Shown: piece after piece, positions 13,137-21,612 of the stretch
Layout: the number at the start of each line of letters is the position of its first letter
How positions within the stretch are numbered: position 1 is the first letter of the stretch
The notes under the pieces: model-generated
Database searches by the model: none
Told to the model about the DNA's origin: nothing
What the model saw: the letters and a program-made list of their open reading frames with translations, nothing else
DNA from: PVC group bacterium (ex Bugula neritina AB1)
GTDB taxonomy: Bacteria; GCA-001730085
NCBI GenBank assembly: GCA_001730085.1
Contig: MDLB01000097.1
Span: forward strand, 1 to 34,095
Reading direction: 5' to 3'
DNA length: 34,095 nt
Position numbers and translations under genes: made by a program

Positions 13137-13352
13137 TTACCCAGCAACAAAATTAAAAGCATCCGTAACATCAAGCTCCAAAACATGTCTTTTGGAAACT
13201 TTCTTAGACTTATTATTTTTAGGGGGATTCCCCATGATATATCCTTGATTACCTTTTCTTTCTTGATCTTCCCTAGGGATTTCTAAAACCTTCGCCGTAA
13301 CAGCACATCCTGAAAAAAGCATAAAGACCAAAACAAGCTTTAACCATTTCAT
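13137..13352 (-). CDS. Small lipoprotein (71 aa)
   Basis: A type II signal peptide is evident: MKWLKLVLVFMLFSGC, with lipobox LFSGC and acylated C16. The mature part is short and contains REDQERKGNQGYIMGNPP (about 27-44), then KKVSKRHVLELDV. This combination (polar repeat, GYxxGxPP, a Lys/Arg stretch, a hydrophobic-acidic strand) resembles the N-terminal region of some larger Gram-negative lipoproteins that carry LysM domains. Here the protein stops right after it. A strong AAGGAGG sits 7 nt before the ATG, and the gene starts 15 bp after aspS, so it is very probably the last gene of hisS-aspS. Function unknown. Confidence 0.75.
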   Translation of the reverse strand: MKWLKLVLVFMLFSGCAVTAKVLEIPREDQERKGNQGYIMGNPPKNNKSKKVSKRHVLELDVTDAFNFVAG

Positions 13353-13367
13353 ACATGAACCTCCTTA

Positions 13368-15134
13368 TTACTCTTCATCCAAAAATTTTAAAGATAAGCC
13401 TTTGAGTTGAGAATCATCAACTTCTGACGGTGCCGCTGAAAGCAAACAACTGGCCTTTTGAGTTTTAGGGAAAGCTATCACATCACGCAAACTTCTTTGG
13501 CCTAAAAGTAACATCACTAATCGGTCTAGGCCCAAAGCAATCCCTCCATGGGGTGGTGCACCAAAAGATAAAGCTTTCAGCAAAAAGCCAAACTTATCAT
13601 TCGCCTCTTCTGTGGAAATCCCTAAAAAAGAAAACATTTTTTCTTGAACTTCTTTTTTATGAATCCGAATGCTTCCTCCTCCGATTTCAACACCATTAAG
13701 AACAATATCATAAGCTCTTGCTCTAAGGTTCTGAGGATTCGCATCCCAACTTTCTTGATCACACTCCTTTGGAGAAGTGAAGGGGTGATGCATAGCAACA
13801 TACCTTGATGCTTCTTCGTCCCACTCTAAAAGAGGAAAATCCGTTACCCAGGCAAAAACAAAAAGATCATCTTTAATCAATCCAAGCCTTTCCGCCATCT
13901 CTAAACGAAGTTTCCCTAGAACATCATGAACCATGTTTTTCTCGCCTGCAACAAAAAGTAACAAATCTCCCTCAGACGCACCTGATTTTTTCTGGATTTT
14001 CTCTATCTGATCTGACGTAAAAAATTTAGCGATAGGAGATTGAGCGCCCTCACTTGTAACCTTAAACCAAGCCAATCCATTAGCACCAAAGGATTCTGCT
14101 TTCTTTCTAAGCTTGTCTATTTCTCCTGAAGAATACTTAGCACAATCAGGGGCAACAATACACTTAACAGCTCCCCCACTCTCAATAACCTGCTTGAAAA
14201 CCCGAAAGTCAACATCCTGAACTTCTTTAGAAAGATCAGATATCTCCATATCAAAACGCATATCTGGCTTATCTGAACCAAAGCGATTCATGGCGTCATC
14301 ATAACTTATCCTTAGAAAAGGTATCTCTAAGTCTTTGCCCAAAACATTGGCAAAAACACTTTTCATAAGCCCCTCTATTAATTGAAAAATATCATCCTCA
14401 TCAACGAAAGACATTTCTAAGTCGATTTGAGTAAACTCTGGCTGACGATCAGCTCTTAAGTCTTCATCTCTAAAACACTTAGCAACCTGATAATACCTAT
14501 CCATTCCTGCCATCATTAAACACTGTTTATACAGTTGAGGAGACTGGGGCAATGCAAAAAATTCTCTCGGATGTGTCCGACTTGGAATTAAATAATCTCT
14601 AGCACCTTCTGGTGTACTTCTACAAAGTACGGGAGTTTCAATATCTAAAAATCTATTATCATCGAGATAGTTACGTATGGTTCGAACGATCTGATGCCTT
14701 TGTATAAAATTATTTTGAACCATCGGACGTCTAAGATCTAAAAATCTATACTTTAAACACAAGCTTTCACTAATTTCCCCTTCCTCTGAAACCAAAAAAG
14801 GAGGTGTTTGAGCAATGTTTTGGATCTCAAAATGCTCGGCAACAAGCTCAATTTCACCTGTCGAGATCTTTTCATTTTCTGTCCCTTCCAACCTTGGAAC
14901 AACTTTCCCTTGAACTAAAATCACATATTCATCACGTAATGACTCTGCTTTGGGATAGTCCTCCTCAGTTAAGTTCGTGGGATTAAAAACAACCTGAGTT
15001 AACCCATATCTATCTCTAAGATCAACAAAAAGGATTCCACCATGGTCACGTCTCGAATGAACCCATCCCTCCAAAGTTACCTGCTCATTCAAATGTTTTG
15101 TTGATAACTCTCCGCAAGTGTGCGTTCTTTTCAT
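13368..15134 (-). CDS. aspS: Aspartyl-tRNA synthetase, bacterial type
   Basis: Charges tRNA-Asp (and, in organisms lacking AsnRS, often tRNA-Asn) with aspartate. The 588-residue length matches the bacterial class IIb form. Domains in order: N-terminal OB-fold anticodon-binding domain (1-105, including VHSRRDHGGILFVDLRDR), class II motif 2 (FRDEDLRADRQPEFTQID, about 222-239), the inserted GAD domain of bacterial AspRS (about 290-420), and motif 3 (GGIALGLDRLVMLLLG, near 544-559). The ATG start follows hisS by 3 bp, so the two synthetases form an operon. Whether it is discriminating cannot be decided here. Confidence 0.97.
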   Translation of the reverse strand: MKRTHTCGELSTKHLNEQVTLEGWVHSRRDHGGILFVDLRDRYGLTQVVFNPTNLTEEDYPKAESLRDEYVILVQGKVVPRLEGTENEKISTGEIELVAEHFEIQNIAQTPPFLVSEEGEISESLCLKYRFLDLRRPMVQNNFIQRHQIVRTIRNYLDDNRFLDIETPVLCRSTPEGARDYLIPSRTHPREFFALPQSPQLYKQCLMMAGMDRYYQVAKCFRDEDLRADRQPEFTQIDLEMSFVDEDDIFQLIEGLMKSVFANVLGKDLEIPFLRISYDDAMNRFGSDKPDMRFDMEISDLSKEVQDVDFRVFKQVIESGGAVKCIVAPDCAKYSSGEIDKLRKKAESFGANGLAWFKVTSEGAQSPIAKFFTSDQIEKIQKKSGASEGDLLLFVAGEKNMVHDVLGKLRLEMAERLGLIKDDLFVFAWVTDFPLLEWDEEASRYVAMHHPFTSPKECDQESWDANPQNLRARAYDIVLNGVEIGGGSIRIHKKEVQEKMFSFLGISTEEANDKFGFLLKALSFGAPPHGGIALGLDRLVMLLLGQRSLRDVIAFPKTQKASCLLSAAPSEVDDSQLKGLSLKFLDEE

Positions 15135-15137
15135 TCT

Positions 15138-16403
15138 TTACTCATCCTTATTTTCAAAACGTTGTAACCAATGAGAAAGTTCATCTTCCCTAAGATCCAT
15201 TTCAACATGCGTTTCCAGGTTCTTGACTTGAAACTTCCCTTCCTCTAACTCTTTTTGTCCGATTATAAAAATCCACTCAAAATTATTTTTATCCGCATAC
15301 CTCATCTGAGATTTCAAGCTTCTATCTTCGTAAGACATTTCAGCTTTCCAACCTTTTTCCCTCATCCATTGTACACGAGAAAAAAAAGACTGACGGGCCT
15401 TATCTTCTAAAAAAATCCAATACACTCCGGTTCTACTCTGACTTAAGTTAAAATCTTCCGGCAAAGATAAAATCAATCTCTCTAAACCACAAGCAAACCC
15501 AAAAGCTGGCGTCTCTTTTCCACCCAGCGTTTGCACCAAATTATCATATCTTCCACCAGCAGCAATAGCATTTTGTGCACCCAAAGATGAACATAAAAAC
15601 TCAAAAACGGTATCAGTATAATAATCAAGTCCTCTCACTAAATAAAGGTCTTTTTCATAAGGTACACCTGCTTTATCTAAATATAAACAAACAGTCTCAA
15701 AGTACTCTCTTCTTTCTGGTCCTATGATTTCACTCAAAGGAGTCATTTCCTTCACAATCGAAGAACAATTCTGATTAGAACAGTCCAAAACCCTTAAAAC
15801 ATTTTTTTCATAACGAACCTGACAATCTTTACATAAATGTGTTTTTTTAGCAGATAAAAAGTCCTTGAGGTTGTTTTGATAGGCTATTTTGTCTTCTCGA
15901 CTGCCTAAAGTGTTCACTTTTAACGTAACATTCAAAATGCCTAACTCTTTTAAAAAGTGGTGAACAAAAATCATCATATCAACATCTAAAAGAGGAGCTT
16001 TTACCCCAAGAACTTCAGCGCCTATCTGGTAAAACTGACGCATTCTACCTTTTTGAGGTCTTTCATAACGAAACATAGGTCCTAGATAAAATAGCTTATG
16101 CAAAGCACCCATTTGAGGTAGATGATTTTCTAAAAAAGCTCTGATAACAGGAGCTGTACCTTCCGGCCGCAAGGTGATACGATTTTTCTTAGGATCTTCA
16201 AACGTATACATTTCTTTTTGAACAATATCACTTCCTTCTCCGATCCCGGACAAAAAAAGCTCCGTCTTTTCAAAAATAGGGGTCCTTATTTCATCAAACC
16301 CATACTGACAAAATAAACACCTCGCAACATTTTCAATAAAAGTCCAAGTATTCACCTCACTGGGTAAAATGTCTTTTGTTCCTCTAATAGCCTTAATACT
16401 CAT
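15138..16403 (-). CDS. hisS: Histidyl-tRNA synthetase
   Basis: Class II synthetase that charges tRNA-His; 421 residues, normal for the bacterial enzyme. Motif 2 reads FRYERPQKGRMRQFYQIGAE (about 111-130), with histidine-specific elements LVRGLDYYTDTVFEF (about 257-271) and motif 3-like FGFACGLERLI. The C-terminal anticodon-binding domain spans about 325-410. Motif 2 is close to the canonical bacterial form rather than the diverged form of Rhizobiales, Rhodobacterales and Caulobacterales, which fits a deep-branching alphaproteobacterium (inference). The ATG start has only a weak Shine-Dalgarno sequence. First gene of hisS-aspS-lipoprotein. Confidence 0.97.
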   Translation of the reverse strand: MSIKAIRGTKDILPSEVNTWTFIENVARCLFCQYGFDEIRTPIFEKTELFLSGIGEGSDIVQKEMYTFEDPKKNRITLRPEGTAPVIRAFLENHLPQMGALHKLFYLGPMFRYERPQKGRMRQFYQIGAEVLGVKAPLLDVDMMIFVHHFLKELGILNVTLKVNTLGSREDKIAYQNNLKDFLSAKKTHLCKDCQVRYEKNVLRVLDCSNQNCSSIVKEMTPLSEIIGPERREYFETVCLYLDKAGVPYEKDLYLVRGLDYYTDTVFEFLCSSLGAQNAIAAGGRYDNLVQTLGGKETPAFGFACGLERLILSLPEDFNLSQSRTGVYWIFLEDKARQSFFSRVQWMREKGWKAEMSYEDRSLKSQMRYADKNNFEWIFIIGQKELEEGKFQVKNLETHVEMDLREDELSHWLQRFENKDE

Positions 16404-17085
16404 GAATCAAAAAATACCCTAAAAATCGATTAAAAATCAGCCTCTAATTAGTTTCAAAGCTACTATTAACGAACGAAACTATAAGAAAAAAGAGATAAAA
16501 ATAGCATAAAAAAACTGTTGCCATTTAAAAAAAACATCCCTAGCTAAAGATATAAACGTTTCCTAAGGCAACAAACTACTCTAATATTTTTCTTCTACTA
16601 CAAAACATATGCTATTTTTCAACAATCTCAAGCTATTATTCTATTAAAAAATCTAAAAATTATCTACCTTTTCATACTTTCGGATAAAAAACATGAGATT
16701 GTTACAAAACACTCCCTATGCTTTATTGTAAAGAAGCTTTACAATAGCTTGTTATTTCAAAAAAGTTAATATCCTAATAAGAGATCTAAAGACAAGAAAA
16801 CTTCTCCGCTGCTTTTCAAAGGACTCTAGACATAAACTTTACCCCAAATCCACACTTAAGATCACTCCACCTGTTCCTATTTGCAAAAATTTTTATACCT
16901 TTTAGCTATCGGGTTAATTCTTTTTATAAGACCTCTTTTCTTATTGATGTTTTTTACAAAAATATTTAAAATCATTAAGATTCAAAACGTTACGAACCCC
17001 TAAGCTTTTTGAATCGATTTTAAAAAAATCTATCATTTTGGGGAAATTTTATATCGTCTATTGAATATTATTTTGGAGAACCTAC
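16404..17085. other. Gene-free divergent spacer between hisS and the MBL-fold gene
   Basis: About 680 bp without a coding frame. It must hold promoters for both flanking genes. It also holds decayed repeat material: GTTGCC/GGCAAC inverted repeat (16517-16575), a minus-strand copy of the dispersed TTTTGTAACAATCTC motif (16694-16709) and a perfect 8-bp hairpin TTGTAAAG-AAG-CTTTACAA at 16726-16744 followed by AGCTTGTTATTTC. Confidence 0.55.
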
Positions 17086-17736
17086 ATGTCAAACATACCA
17101 AATTTATACCTTAAACAAATCGAGCTTGGCCCTATGAATAATTACATCTATATTATTGGAAATAGTGAGAGTCGCGAGGTCATGATCGTTGATCCTGCAT
17201 GGGAACCTGAACATTTAAAAACTATTTTAAAAAATGAAAATCTATCGATTAAAGGGCTCCTTATAACACACGGTCACCCTGATCACTGCAATGGTGTTTC
17301 GGGAATATTGGACAGCTATGACGTTCCAGTCTATGTGTCAAAAGCAGAAGCTTCTTTCTATAAACCCATTGGTGAAAATATCAAAAATGTTCTTCCTGGA
17401 GACATATTATCACTTGGAAATATAAACATCGAATGTATTCACACCCCTGGACACACCCCTGGTTCTCAATGTTTTAAAGTTGGTGAAAACCTTATTTCTG
17501 GGGATACCCTTTTTTTAGATGGGTGTGGAAGGTGTGACCTTCCTGGGGGAAATGTTGAAGACCTATACAAATCTCTCTACAACATCATTCTAAAATTACC
17601 ATTTTCAACTACTCTTTATCCAGGGCATAACTACCATCATTTAAAAAAAGATACTTTAGAAAACCAATCTGAAACCAATGGATACCTTCAATGCTCCAAT
17701 ATGCACGAATTTGTCCATACCCGTATGAAAAGATAA
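17086..17736 (+). CDS. MBL-fold metallo-hydrolase (glyoxalase II-like)
   Basis: Metallo-beta-lactamase fold hydrolase of 216 residues. The metal-binding THGHPDH motif is at 61-67 (H62, H64, D66, H67), the next ligand H123 is in PGHTPGS, the bridging aspartate D140 is in SGDTLF, and the last ligand H181 is in YPGHNYHH. The GCGRCDLPGG segment at 146-155 follows the pattern of compact glyoxalase II/persulfide dioxygenase-like enzymes. It lacks a long C-terminal glutathione-binding domain, so the substrate is uncertain: a small thioester or persulfide hydrolase is plausible. The ATG is preceded by TTTTGGAG at good spacing. It stands alone on the plus strand. Confidence 0.9.
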   Translation: MSNIPNLYLKQIELGPMNNYIYIIGNSESREVMIVDPAWEPEHLKTILKNENLSIKGLLITHGHPDHCNGVSGILDSYDVPVYVSKAEASFYKPIGENIKNVLPGDILSLGNINIECIHTPGHTPGSQCFKVGENLISGDTLFLDGCGRCDLPGGNVEDLYKSLYNIILKLPFSTTLYPGHNYHHLKKDTLENQSETNGYLQCSNMHEFVHTRMKR

Positions 17737-17772
17737 AAATTTTCTCGTTTTGTCTCTACCGACTTTTTTTAT

Positions 17773-17826
17773 TAAAAAAATAGCAAGCTGTTATAAAAAA
17801 TCTCATATACTTTATAATAGCTTGTT
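17773..17826 (-). terminator. Long hairpin, probable terminator downstream of mrp
   Basis: 17782-17797 and 17811-17826 form a 16-bp stem, perfect if two G-T positions are allowed, with a 13-nt loop. On the minus strand the stem is followed by ATTTTTTTAAT, as expected of an intrinsic terminator for mrp. The right arm ends in AGCTTGTTATTT, shared with other intergenic sites, so it may derive from a repeat. Confidence 0.6.
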
Positions 17827-18015
17827 ATTTATAAAAAAATTCAGACCTTCATTAGACTATAGGCTTGTTTCGAAATAACAAATTTTAAAAAATAAGAAAG
17901 AATATTGGAAAACGCTTTACAAGGAGTTCCATCTCTTACGAAAAGTCTTATATGTTTTGATTAAGCAAAAACTCATATCACATTAGAAAGCTCGTAGGTA
18001 TTTTTAAAAGAAATC

Positions 18016-19320
18016 TCAAAGAATCTCTTGGATCCGCTTATACGGGTAAATACCGGAAGAATGACCGTCATTCCATTGAATAGCCAAGGCATAGTTACCT
18101 AAGATATCTATTTTCTTAGGAAAAATGTCTTCCGAAATATCTGAAAGGACTATCTTGTTTTGACCTGTCAACTCATCAACACAGTGAGCACACTTACAAG
18201 AAAATCTTAAGTCACGGTGAGTGACCTTCCAATCTTTTTCTCCCCCCTCCCATTTTAAAATCACAGCATTGTTTTCAATCGAAACTCGGGGGATCAGGCT
18301 ATCTCTCTTTTTATACTTTTCCAAAGAAATCATTAAAGAATCAACCGAACTCGAAATCAAACCCTTATGAATAGCTAGATCAAGAGATTTCGTCCACTCT
18401 TTCTCAAGAGGCCATTGTGCCAAAACATTAACGCCACATAAATCTTCTATTTTTTCTATATTAGACTGACCAAACGTTTCATTTTTTGCAGAACAAGAGC
18501 AACACAGCTGATATGCCATATTTTCTATGATACCTAAAATAGGAACATTAACTTTTTCGAACATTTTTATGCCGCGAATCACATCATTCAAAGACAAAAT
18601 CTGGGATGTTGTCACAACCAAAGCGCCGTCTAACGGTACAGTTTGTGTCATCGTCAACTGTATATCACCTGTCCCTGGGGGTGCATCGATGATCAAATAG
18701 TCCAGCTCTCCCCAAAAAGTTTGAGTCAAAAGTTGTTTTGTATAGTTTGTTGCGATAGGACCACGAACTACTGCTGGCGCATCTCCAACTAAAAAGCCAA
18801 AAGACATTAACTTTATTCCATCAACATCATGTGGAATAAATTCTCTGTTTTCGGATAAAGAAACCCGTTCATGTTTTCTAAAAAGGGTTGGCAAAGAAGG
18901 TCCAAATATATCTAAATCAACAATCCCAACTTTGAACCCTCGTGAAGATATTTCCTTCGCCAGTAACGCCGCCACAGTAGATTTACCCACTCCTCCTTTG
19001 CAAGAGGAAACAGCTATTATCTTTTTGACTCCCGAAAGTCCCCTTATCCCCCCATATTTAGAGCTGACTTGATGACTACTCCCTGCACTTAAAGAGACAT
19101 GAACCTCATCAATCCCATCTATAGCTAAAAGTAAATCTTCCGCATCTTTTTTAAACTTATCCTTAATAGGGCAGTTTTTCGTCGTCAATTCAAGTATAAA
19201 AGAAACAGACCGTCCATCAATTAACATGTCTTTGACAAAGCCTAAACTAACAATATCTTTTTTCAAATCCGGATCAACGATTTTCGCTAATTCATTCAAA
19301 ATAAGATTTTTTAAATCCAT
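18016..19320 (-). CDS. mrp: Mrp/ApbC-type Fe-S carrier P-loop ATPase fused to a C-terminal DUF971 domain
   Basis: Scaffold/carrier ATPase that delivers Fe-S clusters in the cytosol. Three parts are visible. Residues 1-80 are a MIP18/DUF59 domain with the conserved Cys in TTKNCPIKD (C50). Residues 98-340 are the deviant Walker-A ATPase with CKGGVGKST (107-115), IDAPPGTGD (211-219) and a cluster-binding CxxC (C273, C276 in QLCCSC). Residues 345-434 are a DUF971 domain with LRFSCKCAHCVDE (C375, C377, C380) and WNDGHSSGIYPY. Ordinary bacterial Mrp ends after the ATPase (about 350-380 residues), and DUF971 is normally a separate small protein. The three-part architecture is that of chloroplast HCF101. 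The ATG at 19320 lies next to the IS remnant. Confidence 0.93.
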   Translation of the reverse strand: MDLKNLILNELAKIVDPDLKKDIVSLGFVKDMLIDGRSVSFILELTTKNCPIKDKFKKDAEDLLLAIDGIDEVHVSLSAGSSHQVSSKYGGIRGLSGVKKIIAVSSCKGGVGKSTVAALLAKEISSRGFKVGIVDLDIFGPSLPTLFRKHERVSLSENREFIPHDVDGIKLMSFGFLVGDAPAVVRGPIATNYTKQLLTQTFWGELDYLIIDAPPGTGDIQLTMTQTVPLDGALVVTTSQILSLNDVIRGIKMFEKVNVPILGIIENMAYQLCCSCSAKNETFGQSNIEKIEDLCGVNVLAQWPLEKEWTKSLDLAIHKGLISSSVDSLMISLEKYKKRDSLIPRVSIENNAVILKWEGGEKDWKVTHRDLRFSCKCAHCVDELTGQNKIVLSDISEDIFPKKIDILGNYALAIQWNDGHSSGIYPYKRIQEIL

Positions 19321-19382
19321 ATATCATTTTTCCCTATTTTTAAAAAGCGACTCAATACATCTCCAAGTCGGAATACTATTAC

Positions 19383-19636
19383 TTGACATCCTCACCTACC
19401 TAAAGGAAGGTGATTCCTAGATTTACTAAGCTATTTTCTTAGCAACCAGGGGTTCTTGCTTCATAGAAACTCCTAACGGATTTTCTCCACAAGCTTAAAA
19501 TCGGTTCTGCCCAAACCTACTATTTTTCATCTGCACGTTTTAAACGACTGCAGTTTTATAAAAAGGAACATTTTAACACAGAAGCCTCTCATCCTCTACC
19601 TGAAGGAAGGGGTCTTCTCGGCTTGAAATGATAAAA
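19383..19636 (-). mobile_element. 254-bp internally deleted IS200/IS605-type element (mini-element)
   Basis: Both ends of the tnpB element are present. The left end at 19582-19636 matches 558-651 and 27708-27801 over its outer half. The right end at 19383-19490 matches 33918-34030 with few changes. The right half still encodes the TnpB tail [22 protein letters not shown], then the right-end palindrome TCACCTACCTAAAGGAAGGTGA (split across 19391-19412) and the terminal TCAA. tnpB is otherwise gone; the ~90 bp between the ends do not match TnpB. It lies in the 319-bp gap between orn and mrp. Confidence 0.8.
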
Positions 19637-19639
19637 TTT

Positions 19640-20191
19640 TTATTTTAAAAAATGCTTGCGATAATGAGCAAGTTCAGCAATAGACTCACGGATATCATCT
19701 AACGCCAAGTGCTTCCTCGTTTTTTCAAAATCAACGAAAGGACTCTCTGGATACCAACGTGTCAGCATTTCTTTAAATGAACTCACATTCACATGGCGGT
19801 AATTAAGAAATTTATCAAAAGATGGCATATAGCGAACGATAAATCGCCTATCTTGTTCAATAGAATTTCCACACAAAGGAGACTGTTCTGGCTCACAATA
19901 CTTGCTAACAAAGCTCAAGATCTGTTCTTCCGCCTGCTCTACGGTAACATTGGACGAACGAACCTTCTCCAAAAGTCCACTTTCACTATGGCAACGAACA
20001 CACCAATCATTCATTCCTTTTAAAATCTCTTCCGGCTGATGAATAACCAAGTGCAACTCCTCTTCATAAATATTCAAGCTTTCATCTGTTATGAGGATTG
20101 CCACTTCCAGAATATGGTCAAAAAAAGGATTCAAACCTGTCATTTCCATATCCAACCAAATTAAAGGAGGTTTTTTTTCTATAGATTTCAT
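19640..20191 (-). CDS. orn: Oligoribonuclease Orn
   Basis: DEDDh 3'-5' exoribonuclease that degrades 2-5 nt RNAs to mononucleotides. Signature blocks are IWLDMEMTGLNP (two metal-binding acids), MNDWCVRCHSESGLL, PLCGNSIEQDRRF (third Asp) and RKHLALDDIRESI (catalytic His and last Asp). All five catalytic residues are kept; the usual DVSS after the third block is NVSS here. I chose the ATG at 20191 (183 residues, MKSIEKKPP). A TTG at 20206 in frame would add five residues and overlap the stop of the upstream gene as TTGA, and cannot be excluded. Co-oriented with, and touching, a DHH phosphoesterase that may share its substrate. Confidence 0.95.
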   Translation of the reverse strand: MKSIEKKPPLIWLDMEMTGLNPFFDHILEVAILITDESLNIYEEELHLVIHQPEEILKGMNDWCVRCHSESGLLEKVRSSNVTVEQAEEQILSFVSKYCEPEQSPLCGNSIEQDRRFIVRYMPSFDKFLNYRHVNVSSFKEMLTRWYPESPFVDFEKTRKHLALDDIRESIAELAHYRKHFLK

Positions 20192-20202
20192 CCGTTTCAC
20201 TT

Positions 20203-21261
20203 TCAAAATGAGCTAAACTTATTAAAAGATAAATCATCTCCCGGTAAAATTTTAACCAAAGGGATGAAAGAACGATCAACACGAGCAAGACTCTCTATGA
20301 TGATTTTTTCAAACTTTTCATTTTGAGTAAGATCGATTTTTGTAAAGTACTTTGCATCAATCTCTGCTCGCCCCATTGTTTTATGCCCTCCAGAACTACC
20401 AATCTCTCCAAACGCAACTTGGGCTAGTTCTCCAGCATTTTTATCTCGTCCATCAGAGCGAAAAACAATCACAAGCGTCCTGTTAACAACCCCTGAAACA
20501 ATAGCCCAATGGATATCTTGAACAGAAATAAAAAAATCAGCGATCTGGGCACAAATATCAGCCATTGGGATCGAACCCAAATGTGTATAAATGCGATTTT
20601 TAGCATAGCGACGCTTTGCCAAAGCAATAGCAAAATAATCTAAGCCATTCAAAGAGTATTGAGAAAGTTCAAGTCTCCTGAGTAAATTATGGTCAACCCG
20701 CGAGTCTAAATATTCAAGTGCTTTTCTGTCAACATCGGTAGCACTTCGCCTTAAACCCTTCATATCAACTTGTATGCCATAGTACAAAGCTGTGGCCAAG
20801 CGTTTGTCAACTTTAACTTTCGCCTCTAACAAATATTCCGTCAAAATAGAAGCCGTTGCTAAACACTTTGATCGGATATCCGAAAAATCTGTCACCTTAT
20901 CTGATTTACGAGGGTGATGATCAATAACAATATCAAAGCGAGGAAGTTCGTAATCTTTAAAAAATTCTGGCTGAGCATCAACAATAGCTATTTTTTCTGC
21001 ACTCAATAACTCTTCTTTGGAAACAGGTCCAACTGGGATCTTTAAAGAATTAATCATTGCCTGATTTTGAAGTCGACCCACTTTCCCTGTGTATCCAATT
21101 TTAACCGCTATATCTCGTGTTTTCAAAAGTTCTTTAAGAGCCCATGCACTGCCCAAGGCATCCGGATCAACATTCCCATAAATAAGCACGTAAACAGAAC
21201 TAACACCTTTTGTAAAATTTATCAATTCATGCACAGGACTTGCTTTAGCTTCTAGTTTCAC
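20203..21261 (-). CDS. DHH-family phosphoesterase (NrnA-like)
   Basis: Two-domain DHH/DHHA1 protein (about 352 residues). The N-terminal domain has GNVDPDALGSA (about 30-40), IVDAQPE with the second metal Asp (about 96) and VIDHHPRKSD carrying the DHH triad (about 115-117). The C-terminal DHHA1 domain has GSSGGHKTMGRA, the substrate-binding glycine/His loop. Relatives degrade nanoRNA, pAp or cyclic dinucleotides. In motif I the position normally held by His (HxxPDxD) appears to be Tyr, so metal site 1 may be altered. I chose GTG at 21261 because GAGGAG lies 6 nt upstream; a TTG at 21264 is too close to that site. The stop overlaps or abuts orn, suggesting translational coupling. Confidence 0.88.
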   Translation of the reverse strand: MKLEAKASPVHELINFTKGVSSVYVLIYGNVDPDALGSAWALKELLKTRDIAVKIGYTGKVGRLQNQAMINSLKIPVGPVSKEELLSAEKIAIVDAQPEFFKDYELPRFDIVIDHHPRKSDKVTDFSDIRSKCLATASILTEYLLEAKVKVDKRLATALYYGIQVDMKGLRRSATDVDRKALEYLDSRVDHNLLRRLELSQYSLNGLDYFAIALAKRRYAKNRIYTHLGSIPMADICAQIADFFISVQDIHWAIVSGVVNRTLVIVFRSDGRDKNAGELAQVAFGEIGSSGGHKTMGRAEIDAKYFTKIDLTQNEKFEKIIIESLARVDRSFIPLVKILPGDDLSFNKFSSF

Positions 21262-21264
21262 CAA

Positions 21265-21612
21265 AATCTCCTCATTATTTTTCTCAATTTTTAAGGTATA
21301 AAAGTCAGAACCTCTTTGAAGCTTATTAAAATAATTATAAAAAATTTGTATTTTAAATCTTTATATAGAGTCTTTAAATAAGGCTCACAGCGTTAAAAAT
21401 CATCCCTTATATTGAAAAAATTCTCCCCATAAAACATCTTGAATACTTCGGAAAAATATTCAAAGAAGTGTGTGCATTATTTCGAAATAGTATTACATTA
21501 TAACAAACCTCGACATATTTTTATACCTCTATACCCTGACAAACTAACATAAAAGTTTTTTGGAATTCTTTTAAAAAGTTTACAACTATCTAAGGCTCCA
21601 TCAAAAGAGGCT
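21265..21612. other. Gene-free spacer upstream of the DHH-orn operon
   Basis: About 350 bp of AT-rich sequence with no frame of note. It should contain the promoter of the DHH-orn pair, but no convincing -35/-10 pair stands out. A partial motif TGTGCATTATTTCGAAATA is at 21470-21488. Confidence 0.5.
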
